Assembly (NCBI RefSeq): GCF_025028335.1
Contig: NZ_JAFEUW010000001.1
Location: 62,001-126,000, forward strand
Length of the DNA: 64,000 bases
DNA from: Brachybacterium sillae
GTDB lineage: Bacteria > Actinomycetota > Actinomycetes > Actinomycetales > Dermabacteraceae
Direction: 5' to 3'
Position 1 is the stretch's first letter. Every line of letters begins with the position of its first letter. The notes beneath the pieces were generated by a model, which saw nothing but the letters and a program-made list of their open reading frames with translations, was not told the DNA's origin and made no database searches. This document shows, piece by piece, positions 1 to 8,159 of the stretch. Both the position numbers and the translations under genes were made by a program.

Positions 1-53
1 TGGGACAGCACCCGCTGGGACGCGGGCGCCGCCTGGGCGGTATGCGAGGGCAT
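1..53 (-). CDS. Start of a gene downstream of the ABC ATPase, probable ABC-2 permease (partial)
   Basis: Only the first 17 codons are in the window, reading MPSHTAQAAPASQRVLS. The ATG (complement of 51-53) overlaps the stop of the ATPase gene as ATGA, and a GAGGAG ribosome-binding sequence lies about 8 nt upstream, so the two genes are translationally coupled. In actinobacteria an ABC-type multidrug ATPase beside the suf operon is usually followed by its ABC-2 membrane partner. That is an inference from context; the visible residues do not show a membrane segment. Confidence 0.55.
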   Translation of the reverse strand, partial: MPSHTAQAAPASQRVLS

Positions 54-913
54 CAGGGGGTCTCCTCGTCGCGGGTGAGGTCGATGAGCACCGACTCGAG
101 GTCCGCCGCACCTGTGGTGACCTCGAGGTCCACACCGTGTCGGCGACCGACGATGCGCAGCTCCGCCGCCAGGGCTTCGGCGCGTTCGGCTTCGATGCCG
201 TCAGCCCGGGCCGCCAGGTGCACGCGTCCGTCGCGGGAGTGATGCGACGAGAGGATCTCCGCCACCGATCCGGTGGTGACCACGCGGCCGCGGGCCATCA
301 CCACCACGTGGTCGGCGAGGTCCTCCACATCGGCCATCAGGTGGGTGGTCAGCACGACCGCGGTGCCCGTGCGGGCGAGGGACCGGATCAGATGCCGCAC
401 GGTGCGGCGGATGGACGGGTCCATGCCGGCGGTCGGTTCGTCCAGGAACACCAGTTCCGGCCGACCGATGATCGCTAATGCCAGGGCCAGGCGCTGGCGC
501 TGGCCCCCGGAGAGCCGCCGCACCAGGGTGGAACCGAACTCGTCGATGCCCAGATGCTCGGCCACCTCGTCGACGTCCAGGGGCTTCTCGTGCAACGACG
601 CGCCATAGCGCAACAGCTGCAGGGCCCGGGCCCCACTGGCGAGACCGCCGTCCTGGATCATCACCCCCACGCGTGCGCGCAGATCCGGGTAGGCCCGCCA
701 CGGGTCGGACCCGAGCACCCGCACGGTGCCCGAGTCCGGCCGCAGCAGACCGGTGGCGCAGTGGATGGTGGTCGACTTCCCGGCCCCGTTGGGGCCGAGG
801 ATCGCGGTGACCTGCCCGTGGCGGGCACTGAAGGTGGCACCGTCGACGGCGGCGACCCCGCCGAAGCTGCGGCGCAGGTCAGTGACGACGAGGGCGGGGG
901 CGCGGGTGTCCAT
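53..913 (-). CDS. ABC transporter ATP-binding protein, multidrug/ABC-2 exporter type
   Basis: This 286-residue nucleotide-binding domain should power an export permease at the inner face of the membrane. Walker A (GPNGAGKST) is at residues 40-48, the signature LSGGQ at 134-138, Walker B ends in FLDEP near 156-160, and the H-loop lies in LTTHLMADVEDLADHV. The roughly 80-residue C-terminal tail is typical of CcmA/DrrA-like subunits. The substrate cannot be read from the sequence. It stands divergently from sufR with one gene between, an arrangement similar to the mycobacterial suf locus, where ABC genes flank sufR. The next gene on the same strand starts inside its stop codon and is probably the permease. 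Confidence 0.9.
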   Translation of the reverse strand: MDTRAPALVVTDLRRSFGGVAAVDGATFSARHGQVTAILGPNGAGKSTTIHCATGLLRPDSGTVRVLGSDPWRAYPDLRARVGVMIQDGGLASGARALQLLRYGASLHEKPLDVDEVAEHLGIDEFGSTLVRRLSGGQRQRLALALAIIGRPELVFLDEPTAGMDPSIRRTVRHLIRSLARTGTAVVLTTHLMADVEDLADHVVVMARGRVVTTGSVAEILSSHHSRDGRVHLAARADGIEAERAEALAAELRIVGRRHGVDLEVTTGAADLESVLIDLTRDEETP

Positions 914-942
914 GGCGCCCCCATCGTAGGGGCGGGGGAGCC

Positions 943-2046
943 TCAGCGCCCTGTGAGGTGCAGCGGCGTGTGGTCGGGGTCCACGACCTCCTCCGCCTTC
1001 GGCGGCTCGGGGGCGGTGCCACCGGGGCCCCAGGTGTCGGTGTCGAACCGGTCGCGATCATGGGGTTCCATGAAGCGCTCCAGGTCGGGGCCCCTCGGCA
1101 CCACCTGGGTGGGGTTGATGTCGGTCTGCACCACGTAGTAATGCTGCTTGATCTGCTCGAAGTCGACGGTGTCACCGAAGCCGGGGGTCTGGAACAGATC
1201 CTTCGTGTAGTTCCAGAGGTTCGGCATGGTGAACAGCGGCTGTCGGTTGCACTTGAAGTGCGAGTAGTACACGGCGTCGAACCGCACCAGGGTCGGGAAC
1301 AGGCGCACATCGGACTCCGTCAGGCGCGACCCGAACAGGTACCGCTGGGTGGACAGGCGCTCCTCGAGCACATCCAGGGCCGACCACAGGGCGTCGTACG
1401 CCTTCTCGTACCCGGCCTGGGTGCCGGCGAAGCCCGTCTTGTACACGCCGTTGTTGACCTCGTGCAGCATCCAGCGGTTCAGCTCGTCGATCTGGCCGCG
1501 CAGCTCCTCCGGGTACAGGTCGGGGGCACCGGGGCGGTGGAACTCGGTCCACTCGGTGGCGAAGTCCAGGGTGATGGTCTGGAAGTCGTTGGTCACCACG
1601 GCCTTGGAGGGCACGTCGACGATTGCCGGCACGGTGATGCCCCGCGGGTAGTCGGGGTAGCGGGCGAAGTAGGCCTGCTGCAGACGCTCGTAGCCGAGCA
1701 CCGGATCCTTGCCGTCGGGGTCGAGGTCGAAGGTCCAGGAGCGCTTGTCATGGGTGGGGCCGGGCATGCCCACCGAGAGGACGTCCTCCAGGCCGTGCAG
1801 ACGGCGGGAGATCAGAGTGCGGTTCGCCCAGGGGCACGCCCGGGCGGCGATCAGACGGTAGCGGCCGGCCTCCACCGGCCACCCGTCGCGGCCGTCCCGG
1901 GTGATCCGGTCGGCGATGTAGTTCATGTCGCGCTGGTAGTCCTCGCCCTTGTGGACGTAGCTGCCCTTCTGGTCGTACTGCGTGTCCTGCTGCCCCTCAG
2001 GCGTGGTCGGGCTGCTGTCGGCGGGGGTGGGCGACGATGCGGTCAT
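943..2046 (-). CDS. Glutathionyl-hydroquinone reductase-like protein (Xi-class GST family)
   Basis: A 367-residue protein of the GS-HQR/omega-like transferase family, which reduces thiol-conjugated hydroquinones. The catalytic cysteine motif CPWANR lies around residue 75 in the N-terminal thioredoxin-like domain. The C-terminal helical domain carries the family's FDAVYYSHFKCN and PNLWNYTKDLFQ stretches. The ATG at 2044-2046 is chosen because GAGGAGG stands about 8 nt upstream; the reading frame stays open further upstream by chance. Actinobacteria normally use mycothiol instead of glutathione, so the physiological thiol is uncertain. It is transcribed away from sufR, with a 298-nt shared intergenic region. 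Confidence 0.88.
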   Translation of the reverse strand: MTASSPTPADSSPTTPEGQQDTQYDQKGSYVHKGEDYQRDMNYIADRITRDGRDGWPVEAGRYRLIAARACPWANRTLISRRLHGLEDVLSVGMPGPTHDKRSWTFDLDPDGKDPVLGYERLQQAYFARYPDYPRGITVPAIVDVPSKAVVTNDFQTITLDFATEWTEFHRPGAPDLYPEELRGQIDELNRWMLHEVNNGVYKTGFAGTQAGYEKAYDALWSALDVLEERLSTQRYLFGSRLTESDVRLFPTLVRFDAVYYSHFKCNRQPLFTMPNLWNYTKDLFQTPGFGDTVDFEQIKQHYYVVQTDINPTQVVPRGPDLERFMEPHDRDRFDTDTWGPGGTAPEPPKAEEVVDPDHTPLHLTGR

Positions 2047-2184
2047 GGCTGCCTCCTCGGCATATCGGTCCAGAGGCGCTTGCGAGGGGACGGCGCCGGA
2101 TGCGTTCGAGCCTACTGAGGAGGCCCGAGAGCCGACGACGCCCGTGGTACCGGTCACGGTCGGGCCGCCGATCCGGCAAACCTC

Positions 2185-2213
2185 CTGTTTTCGCAAGCGC
2201 GAGCTTGTAAAAT
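2185..2213 (+). promoter_or_regulatory. Candidate sufR-suf promoter with an internal inverted repeat
   Basis: An AT-rich patch in otherwise GC-rich DNA holds a -10-like TAAAAT at 2208-2213 and a weak -35 CTGTTT at 2185-2190 with 17-nt spacing. Between them is the inverted repeat CAAGC-GCGA-GCTTG (2194-2207), well placed for a repressor such as SufR to block RNA polymerase. The rest of the 2047-2344 intergenic region shows no gene. The assignment to SufR is inferred from position only. Confidence 0.4.
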
Positions 2214-2344
2214 CGATGGGGGTTCGATGGTCGACGACCGCGGTTCCCCGGTGGACACACCCCCGAGGTGGAGACACCGCGGTGCCGCATCGCTCCGGCC
2301 CGTACGACCCGCCGCGACAGCTCAGCCGCCGGAGAGGAGAGTGT

Positions 2345-3103
2345 GTGGACGCCACCGATCGGCCGTCGACCGTCACCGATCCGCGCACCCCGCGAGAGGC
2401 CCGATCCCAGGGCGACACCCGCCAGCGGTTGCTGGAGGCGATCTCCGCGCACGGCCCCATCACCGCCGGGGAACTGGCCGAACGCTTCGGGCTCACAGGC
2501 GCCGCCGTGCGGCGCCACCTCGCGGCGTTGGAGGCGGATGGGGAGATCATCGAGCATGAGCGGCCGACGGGTGCACGGGGACGTGGCCGACCCAGCAAGG
2601 CCTTCGTGCTCTCCCCCCTGGCGCATCTGGGAGCGGACGGGGAGGTCGACCATCTGATGGAGATCGCCCTGCAGCAGCTCGAGCAGCTCGGAGGGCCCGA
2701 GGCCGTCGCCCGGGTCGCCACCGCCCGCGTCCAGGAGTGGCGCCAGGAACTCGAGGCCCGCCTGCGCGACACCCCCCGCGCAGCCCGCGATCGCGCCTGC
2801 GTGGTGCAGGAGATCGCCGCCCTGCTCACCGACCGCGGCTATGCAGCGACCGTGCGTCCGGTGCGGGTGGCCCTGCCCTCGCCGCGACCGGGACTGCGCG
2901 GCCGCACCCTGGAGACCGCCCAGCTGGTCCAGGGCCACTGCCCGGTGCGGGAGGTCGCCGAGCGGCACCCCGTGCTGTGCGAGGTCGAGACCCGCGCCCT
3001 CGCCGCCATGACCGGCGCCCCCGTCCAGCGTCTGGCGACGCTGGCCGGTGGTGCACACGCCTGCACGACTCACATTCCACTCACCGAGGGAAGGACACCA
3101 TGA
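2345..3103 (+). CDS. sufR: SufR, Fe-S-sensing repressor of the suf operon
   Basis: A 252-residue regulator with an N-terminal winged helix (roughly residues 25-90, [24 protein letters not shown]) and a C-terminal cysteine region. Three cysteines sit as C-x12-C-x27-C (from HCPVREV to HACTTH), matching the Fe-S ligand region of actinobacterial SufR proteins. In this family the cluster-loaded protein represses suf, and cluster loss derepresses it. The GTG at 2345 is chosen because AGGAG lies about 6-8 nt upstream; an ATG-free open frame continues upstream into the intergenic region and is not taken as coding. It overlaps sufB by ATGA, so the repressor and its target operon are co-transcribed. 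Confidence 0.9.
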   Translation: MDATDRPSTVTDPRTPREARSQGDTRQRLLEAISAHGPITAGELAERFGLTGAAVRRHLAALEADGEIIEHERPTGARGRGRPSKAFVLSPLAHLGADGEVDHLMEIALQQLEQLGGPEAVARVATARVQEWRQELEARLRDTPRAARDRACVVQEIAALLTDRGYAATVRPVRVALPSPRPGLRGRTLETAQLVQGHCPVREVAERHPVLCEVETRALAAMTGAPVQRLATLAGGAHACTTHIPLTEGRTP

Positions 3104-4527
3104 CGAGCGCACCCGAGCAGCTCAGCCAGGACGAGATCATCTCGTCCATCGGCAACTACGCCTACGGCTGGCATGACAGCGACACCGCGGGCGCCACGGC
3201 GCGCCGCGGTCTGAACGAGGACGTGGTGCGGGAGATCTCCCGCCTGAAGAACGAGCCCGAGTGGATGCTGGAGCGTCGCCTGAAGGCGCTGAAGCTCTTC
3301 GAGAAGAAGCCGATCCCCACCTGGGGCCCGGACCTGTCCGGCATCGACTTCGACACCATCAAGTACTTCGTCCGCTCCACGGAGAAGCAGGCCACCACCT
3401 GGGATGAGCTCCCGGAGGACATCAAGGCCACCTACGACCGCCTGGGCATCCCGGAGGCCGAGAAGCAGCGTCTCGTCGCCGGTGTGGCCGCGCAGTACGA
3501 GTCGGAGGTGGTGTATCACCAGATCCGCGAGGACCTCGAGGCCCAGGGCGTGATCTTCGTGGACACCGACACCGGTCTGCGCGAGTACCCGGAGATCTTC
3601 GAGGAGTACTTCGGCTCCGTGATCCCCGCCGGGGACAACAAGTTCTCCGCGCTGAACACGGCGGTGTGGTCCGGCGGTTCCTTCGTGTACGTCCCCAAGG
3701 GCGTGCACGTGGAGATCCCGCTGCAGGCCTACTTCCGCATCAACACCGAGAACATGGGCCAGTTCGAGCGGACGCTGATCATCGCCGACGAGGGCTCCTA
3801 CGTGCACTACGTCGAGGGCTGCACCGCCCCGATCTACAAGTCCGACTCGCTGCACTCCGCCGTGGTGGAGATCGTGGTGAAGAAGGACGCGCGCGTGCGC
3901 TACACGACCATCCAGAACTGGTCGAACAACGTGTACAACCTGGTCACCAAGCGCACCACGGTGGAGCAGGGCGGCACCATGGAGTGGGTCGACGGCAACA
4001 TCGGCTCGAAGGTCACCATGAAGTACCCGGCCGTGTGGCTGATGGGGGAGCACGCCCGCGGTGAGACCCTGTCGATCGCCTTCGCCGGCGAGGGGCAGCA
4101 CCAGGACACCGGCTCCAAGATGGTGCACATGGCGCCGCACACCTCGAGCTCCATCGTCTCGAAGTCTGTCTCCCGCGGCGGTGGCCGCTCCAGCTACCGC
4201 GGTCTGGTGCAGGTGATGCCGGGCGCCGAGCATGCCGCCTCGACCGTGCTGTGCGACGCGCTGCTGGTGGACACGATCTCCCGCACCGACACCTATCCGT
4301 ACGTGGACGTGCGCGTCGATGACGTCCAGATGGGCCACGAGGCCACCGTCTCCAAGGTCTCCGAGGAGCAGCTGTTCTACCTCATGAGCCGCGGCATGGA
4401 GGAGTCCGAGGCGATGGCGATGATCGTGCGCGGCTTCATCGAGCCGATCGCGCGCGAGCTTCCCATGGAGTACGCCCTGGAACTGAACCGCCTGATCGAG
4501 CTGCAGATGGAAGGAGCAGTCGGCTGA
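3100..4527 (+). CDS. sufB: Fe-S cluster scaffold subunit SufB
   Basis: This 475-residue core subunit of the cytosolic SufBC2D scaffold assembles Fe-S clusters before transfer to target proteins. The family hallmarks are present: [20 protein letters not shown], then the beta-helix region [13 protein letters not shown] with the conserved Cys, and the C-terminal [11 protein letters not shown], where SufB contacts SufC. There is no intein, unlike M. tuberculosis SufB. The start overlaps the sufR stop (ATGA), and GGGAAGGA gives a ribosome-binding site. It is tightly coupled to sufD by a one-base overlap. Confidence 0.97.
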   Translation: MTSAPEQLSQDEIISSIGNYAYGWHDSDTAGATARRGLNEDVVREISRLKNEPEWMLERRLKALKLFEKKPIPTWGPDLSGIDFDTIKYFVRSTEKQATTWDELPEDIKATYDRLGIPEAEKQRLVAGVAAQYESEVVYHQIREDLEAQGVIFVDTDTGLREYPEIFEEYFGSVIPAGDNKFSALNTAVWSGGSFVYVPKGVHVEIPLQAYFRINTENMGQFERTLIIADEGSYVHYVEGCTAPIYKSDSLHSAVVEIVVKKDARVRYTTIQNWSNNVYNLVTKRTTVEQGGTMEWVDGNIGSKVTMKYPAVWLMGEHARGETLSIAFAGEGQHQDTGSKMVHMAPHTSSSIVSKSVSRGGGRSSYRGLVQVMPGAEHAASTVLCDALLVDTISRTDTYPYVDVRVDDVQMGHEATVSKVSEEQLFYLMSRGMEESEAMAMIVRGFIEPIARELPMEYALELNRLIELQMEGAVG

Positions 4528-5843
4528 TGACCACCATCGATGTGACCGGTGCCGAGAGCGCAGGGGACCCCGGGGCCAACGAGGCCGTCGGCGGGGCCGC
4601 TGGCGCCGCCCCGGTGCTGGCGCAGGAGGCCCTCGCGGACGCCGAGCCCACGACCCCGGAGCTCGAGGACGAGGGCATCGTCATCGCCGGCCAGGGCGGG
4701 GGCGCCGCCACCAGCGCCACCCGGGCGCAGCGCCACCGCTCCTTCGAGGTGTCCGCCCACGAGGCCCCCACCTCGAAGCAGGAGGAGTGGCGCTTCACCC
4801 CGCTGCGCCGCTTCGCCCCGCTGTTCGAGGACGTCGCCGGGGATGACCGGGATGGCGACCGGGCAGTGGCCGTGCAGGTGCAGCTGCCGAGCGGAGTCGA
4901 AGCGGTGGCGACCCTCGCCGCCGGCCAGGCCCCGCGTGGCACCGCCCTGGTGCCGGAGGACCTCCCGTCCGCGATCGCCTCGGCCCGCACCGAGCAGGCC
5001 CGGCACCTGGTCGCCCCCCGCAACGCCGAGCTGAACGAGCCCTTCCGGGTGGAGGTCCGCGGGAACGGCGCCGAGCGCCTGGCCCACGACCACCTGGTGC
5101 TCGAGACGCAGGAGTCGTCGTCGGCGACCTTCGTGCTGAACCACACCGGCACCGCCCGGTACGCGCAGAACGTCGAGCTCGTCGTCGGGGACAACTCCCG
5201 CATGACCGTCATCTCCCTCCAGGACTGGGACGACGACGCCGTGCACCTGGCCACCCACCACGCCCGCATCGGCCGCGACGCCACGCTCAAGCACATCGTG
5301 GTCTCCCTCGGCGGCCACGCGGTGCGCGTCAACGCCATCAGCGAGTTCACCGCGCCCGGCGGCGAGGTCGAGAAGCTCGGCCTGTACTTCTCCGACGAGG
5401 ACCAGTACCTCGAGCACCGTCTGTTCGTGGACCACGCGGCCCCGAACTGCCGCTCCAACTCCACCTACAAGGGGGCCCTGCAGGGGAAGAACGCCCGCAG
5501 CGTGTGGGTGGGGGACGTCCTCATCCGCAAGGAGGCCGAGGGCACCGACACCTACGAGCTCAACCGCAACCTGGTGCTCACCGAGGGTGCCCGGGCTGAT
5601 TCGGTGCCGAACCTGGAGATCGAGACCGGGGAGATCGAGGGCGCCGGCCATGCCGCCGCCACCGGTCGCTTCGACGATGAGCAGCTGTTCTACCTTCAGG
5701 CCCGCGGCATCCCCGAGATCGAGGCGCGCCGACTGGTGGTGCGGGGCTTCTTCGCCGAACTGATCCAGCAGATCGACGTGGAGGAGATCCGTGACCACCT
5801 GTACACCTCGATCGAGAACGAGCTCGCCCGGAGCATGAACTGA
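4527..5843 (+). CDS. sufD: Fe-S cluster assembly protein SufD
   Basis: The 438-residue partner of SufB in the SufBC2D complex. The first 70 or so residues are a low-complexity Ala/Glu/Gly tail before the conserved APTSKQEEWRFTPLRRF motif. The beta-helix core follows, and the C-terminal EEQLFYLQARGIPEIEARRLVVRGFF block is shared with SufB. The ATG shares one base with the sufB stop (TGATG), giving tight coupling. SufD helps iron delivery to the scaffold in the characterised E. coli system. Confidence 0.96.
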   Translation: MTTIDVTGAESAGDPGANEAVGGAAGAAPVLAQEALADAEPTTPELEDEGIVIAGQGGGAATSATRAQRHRSFEVSAHEAPTSKQEEWRFTPLRRFAPLFEDVAGDDRDGDRAVAVQVQLPSGVEAVATLAAGQAPRGTALVPEDLPSAIASARTEQARHLVAPRNAELNEPFRVEVRGNGAERLAHDHLVLETQESSSATFVLNHTGTARYAQNVELVVGDNSRMTVISLQDWDDDAVHLATHHARIGRDATLKHIVVSLGGHAVRVNAISEFTAPGGEVEKLGLYFSDEDQYLEHRLFVDHAAPNCRSNSTYKGALQGKNARSVWVGDVLIRKEAEGTDTYELNRNLVLTEGARADSVPNLEIETGEIEGAGHAAATGRFDDEQLFYLQARGIPEIEARRLVVRGFFAELIQQIDVEEIRDHLYTSIENELARSMN

Positions 5844-5850
5844 CCCGCTG

Positions 5851-6183
5851 ATGAGCAGCTACGTCACCGTCGCCACCCTCGCCGAACTCCCCGCGGGCAC
5901 CGTGCTCGCGGTGGAGGCCGGCGGGGTGGAGATCGCGCTCGCGCGAGACGAGGACGGCGATGTGCATGCTCTGCTCGATCGGTGCTCCCACGGAGACGTC
6001 GCCCTCTCCGACGGTGACGTCGAGGGATGCACCCTCGAGTGCTGGAAGCACGGCAGCCAGTTCGATCTGCGCACCGGTCGGCCGCGGCAGCTTCCCGCGG
6101 TGCTGCCGGTGCCGGTGTACCCGGTACGGGTCGAGCCCGACGGGTCGGTCCAGGTGGATCCGACCCGGACCCTCGATCCCTGA
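5851..6183 (+). CDS. Rieske-type [2Fe-2S] ferredoxin in the suf operon
   Basis: A 110-residue soluble Rieske protein. The cluster ligands are C45-x-H47 (CSH) and C64-x2-H67 (CWKH) separated by 16 residues, the usual spacing for the NirD/BphF-like ferredoxin subgroup. There is no signal peptide or membrane anchor, so it is cytosolic. It starts 7 nt after the sufD stop. Such a ferredoxin between sufD and sufC is common in actinobacteria, and an electron-donor role in cluster assembly is the usual inference; the partner is not known. Confidence 0.92.
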   Translation: MSSYVTVATLAELPAGTVLAVEAGGVEIALARDEDGDVHALLDRCSHGDVALSDGDVEGCTLECWKHGSQFDLRTGRPRQLPAVLPVPVYPVRVEPDGSVQVDPTRTLDP

Positions 6184-6263
6184 ACCGCCCCCGACCCCCA
6201 CGCCGACCCTTCACGGCCCCGGCCGCCCACCCCTGAGACCCCACAGACCACAAGGAGAACGTC

Positions 6264-7019
6264 ATGTCCGTCCTGGAAATCAAGGACCTCCACGCCACCG
6301 TCGAGACCCCCGAGGGGACCAAGGAGATCCTCAAGGGCGTCGACCTCACCATCCGCTCCGGTGAGACCCACGCGATCATGGGCCCCAACGGCTCCGGCAA
6401 GTCCACCCTGGCCTACTCCCTCGCCGGCCACCCGAAGTACGAGATCACCGGCGGCAGCGTGCTGCTCGACGGTGAGGATCTGCTCGAGATGTCCGTCGAC
6501 GAGCGCGCCCGCGCGGGCCTGTTCCTGGCCATGCAGTACCCGGTGGAGGTGCCGGGCGTGACGGTGTCGAACTTCCTGCGCACCGCGAAGACGGCGATCG
6601 ATGGCGAGGCCCCGGCCCTGCGCACCTGGATGAAGGACGTCAAGGGTGCCATGGACAACCTGCGCATGGACCACGCCTTCGCCGAGCGCAACGTCAACGA
6701 GGGGTTCTCCGGCGGTGAGAAGAAGCGACACGAGATCCTGCAGATGGAGCTGCTCAAGCCCTCCATCGCGCTCCTCGACGAGACCGACTCCGGTCTCGAC
6801 GTCGATGCCCTGCGGATCGTCGCCGAGGGGGTCAACCGGGCCAAGGAGACCACCGATGTGGGCATCATGCTGATCACCCACTACACGCGCATCCTCAACT
6901 ACATCCGCCCGGACTACGTGCACGTGTTCGTCAACGGTAGCGTGGCCGAGCAGGGCGGCCCGGAGCTCGCCGAGCGCCTCGAGAACGAGGGCTACGACCG
7001 CTTCCTCGCCGCGCAGTGA
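6264..7019 (+). CDS. sufC: Fe-S assembly ATPase SufC
   Basis: A 251-residue cytosolic ABC-type ATPase that drives conformational change of SufB-SufD. Walker A GPNGSGKST is at residues 40-48, the signature FSGGEKKR near 152-159, and Walker B LLDETDSGLD near 171-180. The D-loop GLD and the H-loop in LITHYTRIL are intact. An AAGGAG ribosome-binding site precedes the ATG by about 6 nt. An 80-nt gap separates it from the Rieske gene. A strong hairpin lies directly after its stop codon. Confidence 0.97.
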   Translation: MSVLEIKDLHATVETPEGTKEILKGVDLTIRSGETHAIMGPNGSGKSTLAYSLAGHPKYEITGGSVLLDGEDLLEMSVDERARAGLFLAMQYPVEVPGVTVSNFLRTAKTAIDGEAPALRTWMKDVKGAMDNLRMDHAFAERNVNEGFSGGEKKRHEILQMELLKPSIALLDETDSGLDVDALRIVAEGVNRAKETTDVGIMLITHYTRILNYIRPDYVHVFVNGSVAEQGGPELAERLENEGYDRFLAAQ

Positions 7020-7024
7020 GCCCT

Positions 7025-7054
7025 GCGGGCCCGGTGCAGCGGCACCGGGCCCGC
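7025..7054 (+). terminator. 13-bp hairpin directly after sufC
   Basis: The arms GCGGGCCCGGTGC and GCACCGGGCCCGC pair perfectly over 13 bp around an AGCG loop, 5 nt after the sufC stop. No U-tract follows, which is common for GC-rich actinobacterial terminators. It may terminate or attenuate transcription before the downstream sufT-like gene. Confidence 0.65.
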
Positions 7055-7106
7055 CCCTCCCGCCCCGGCGCGTCGCCGGGCCCCATCCGCACTTCCAGGA
7101 GGTCCC

Positions 7107-7442
7107 ATGACCGAGCAGCAGAGCGCCCCCCGGGCGCACGTGACCAAGGACGAGGTGCTCGAGGCGCTCAAGGACGTCATCGACCCCGAGCTGGGCATCA
7201 ACGTGGTGGACCTCGGTCTCGTCTACGGGGTGACCGTGGAGGAGGGCGATGTGGTGGTCGACATGACCCTCACCTCCGCCGCCTGCCCGCTGACGGATCT
7301 GCTCGAGGAGCAGACCTTCGCGGTGCTCGACCCGATCACCGAGACCCACCGCATCAACTGGGTGTGGATGCCGCCGTGGGGCATGGAGCGCATCACCGAC
7401 GACGGGCGCGAGCAGCTGCGCGCCATCGGTTTCAACCTGTGA
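7107..7442 (+). CDS. sufT: SufT/MIP18-family metal-sulfur cluster assembly factor
   Basis: A 111-residue DUF59/MIP18-family protein. The family core DPELGINVVDLGLVYGV is at about residues 30-46, followed by MTLTSAACPLTDLL with the conserved Cys near residue 61. Members help deliver Fe-S clusters to apo-proteins. AGGAGG ends about 6 nt before the ATG. In most actinobacterial suf operons sufS (cysteine desulfurase) and sufU lie between sufC and this gene. Here the space holds only 87 nt and a hairpin. Its stop overlaps the next gene's GTG. Confidence 0.9.
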   Translation: MTEQQSAPRAHVTKDEVLEALKDVIDPELGINVVDLGLVYGVTVEEGDVVVDMTLTSAACPLTDLLEEQTFAVLDPITETHRINWVWMPPWGMERITDDGREQLRAIGFNL

Positions 7443-8013
7443 GCGGGGACGACGACACCGCCGTCGCGCCGGGGCCCGCACCCGGCGCGATGGTGCGGGC
7501 CGAGGAGTCGGATCTCGAGGGGATCGCGGCCCTGCTCACCGAGGCGCGCGGTGACGACCTCACCGAGCAGGAGCGGGCCGAGCAGGGGTTCGTCCAGGGC
7601 AGTCTGCGGGACGCCCCGTCCCTGCGCCGGGTCCTCGGGGCCCCGGTCTGCGGGTGATCCGCGGTGACGAGGGCGCGATCCGCTCCGCCGTCGTGCTGTC
7701 GAGCCTGGGCACCTGGAGCGAGCATCCCGGACCGCCCGGGGCGACGGCCCGCTGGGCCCTGGAGCAGGGCGCGACCCCCGAGGACTGGATGTTCGGCCCT
7801 GCCGCCGTGAGCCGTGCCCACCAGGGCCAGGGCCTCTACCGCCACCTCGTCGAGGCGGTGACGGCGGAGGCCCGCGCGGCCGACCGGCGGATGGTCGCCT
7901 TCATCGACTGCCGCAACCAGCGCTCCCGGGCTGTCCACCGGGCTCTGGGCCTCACGGAGGGTGACATCCTCGAGGTCGGCGACCAGCAGCTGGGGATGCT
8001 GAGAATGGCCTGA
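7439..8013 (+). pseudogene. GNAT-family N-acetyltransferase, frameshifted
   Basis: Two frames together make one acetyltransferase-like protein. Frame one starts at GTG 7439, overlapping the sufT stop, and reads through MVRAEESDLEGIAALLTEA to RRVLGA. The second frame continues at about 7640 with GLRVIRGDEG, then AVSRAHQGQGLYRHLVEAV (the acetyl-CoA-binding motif A position) and ends at 8013. The break is at a short G/C run (GGGGCCCC), so a one-base loss there would explain it. It is either a real inactivation or a sequencing error. The substrate is unknown. Confidence 0.7.
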
Positions 8014-8083
8014 CCCTCCCCGAGCGGGGACGGGTCGGTGAGATCGCCCCGACGAGGACCGGGGCGAGGACAGGACGACGAGA

Positions 8084-8129
8084 CGCGGGAGCGCCCCGGG
8101 AGGATCGATCCTCCCGGGGCGCTCCCGCG
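8084..8129. terminator. Perfect 46-bp palindrome, bidirectional terminator
   Basis: A perfect 23-bp inverted repeat centred between 8106 and 8107 (arm core GGGAGCGCCCCGGGAGGATC). It sits between the convergent acetyltransferase and alanine dehydrogenase genes, the expected place for a shared terminator. Confidence 0.8.
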
Positions 8130-8159
8130 GGTGTGGAGCCGACACAGGCTCCACCGGGG

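Noticed and set aside
943-2829. Long minus-strand frame extending the GS-HQR gene into sufR
   Set aside because: A good ribosome-binding site and the family N-terminus place the start at 2046; the upstream part is antisense to sufR and is explained by high GC.
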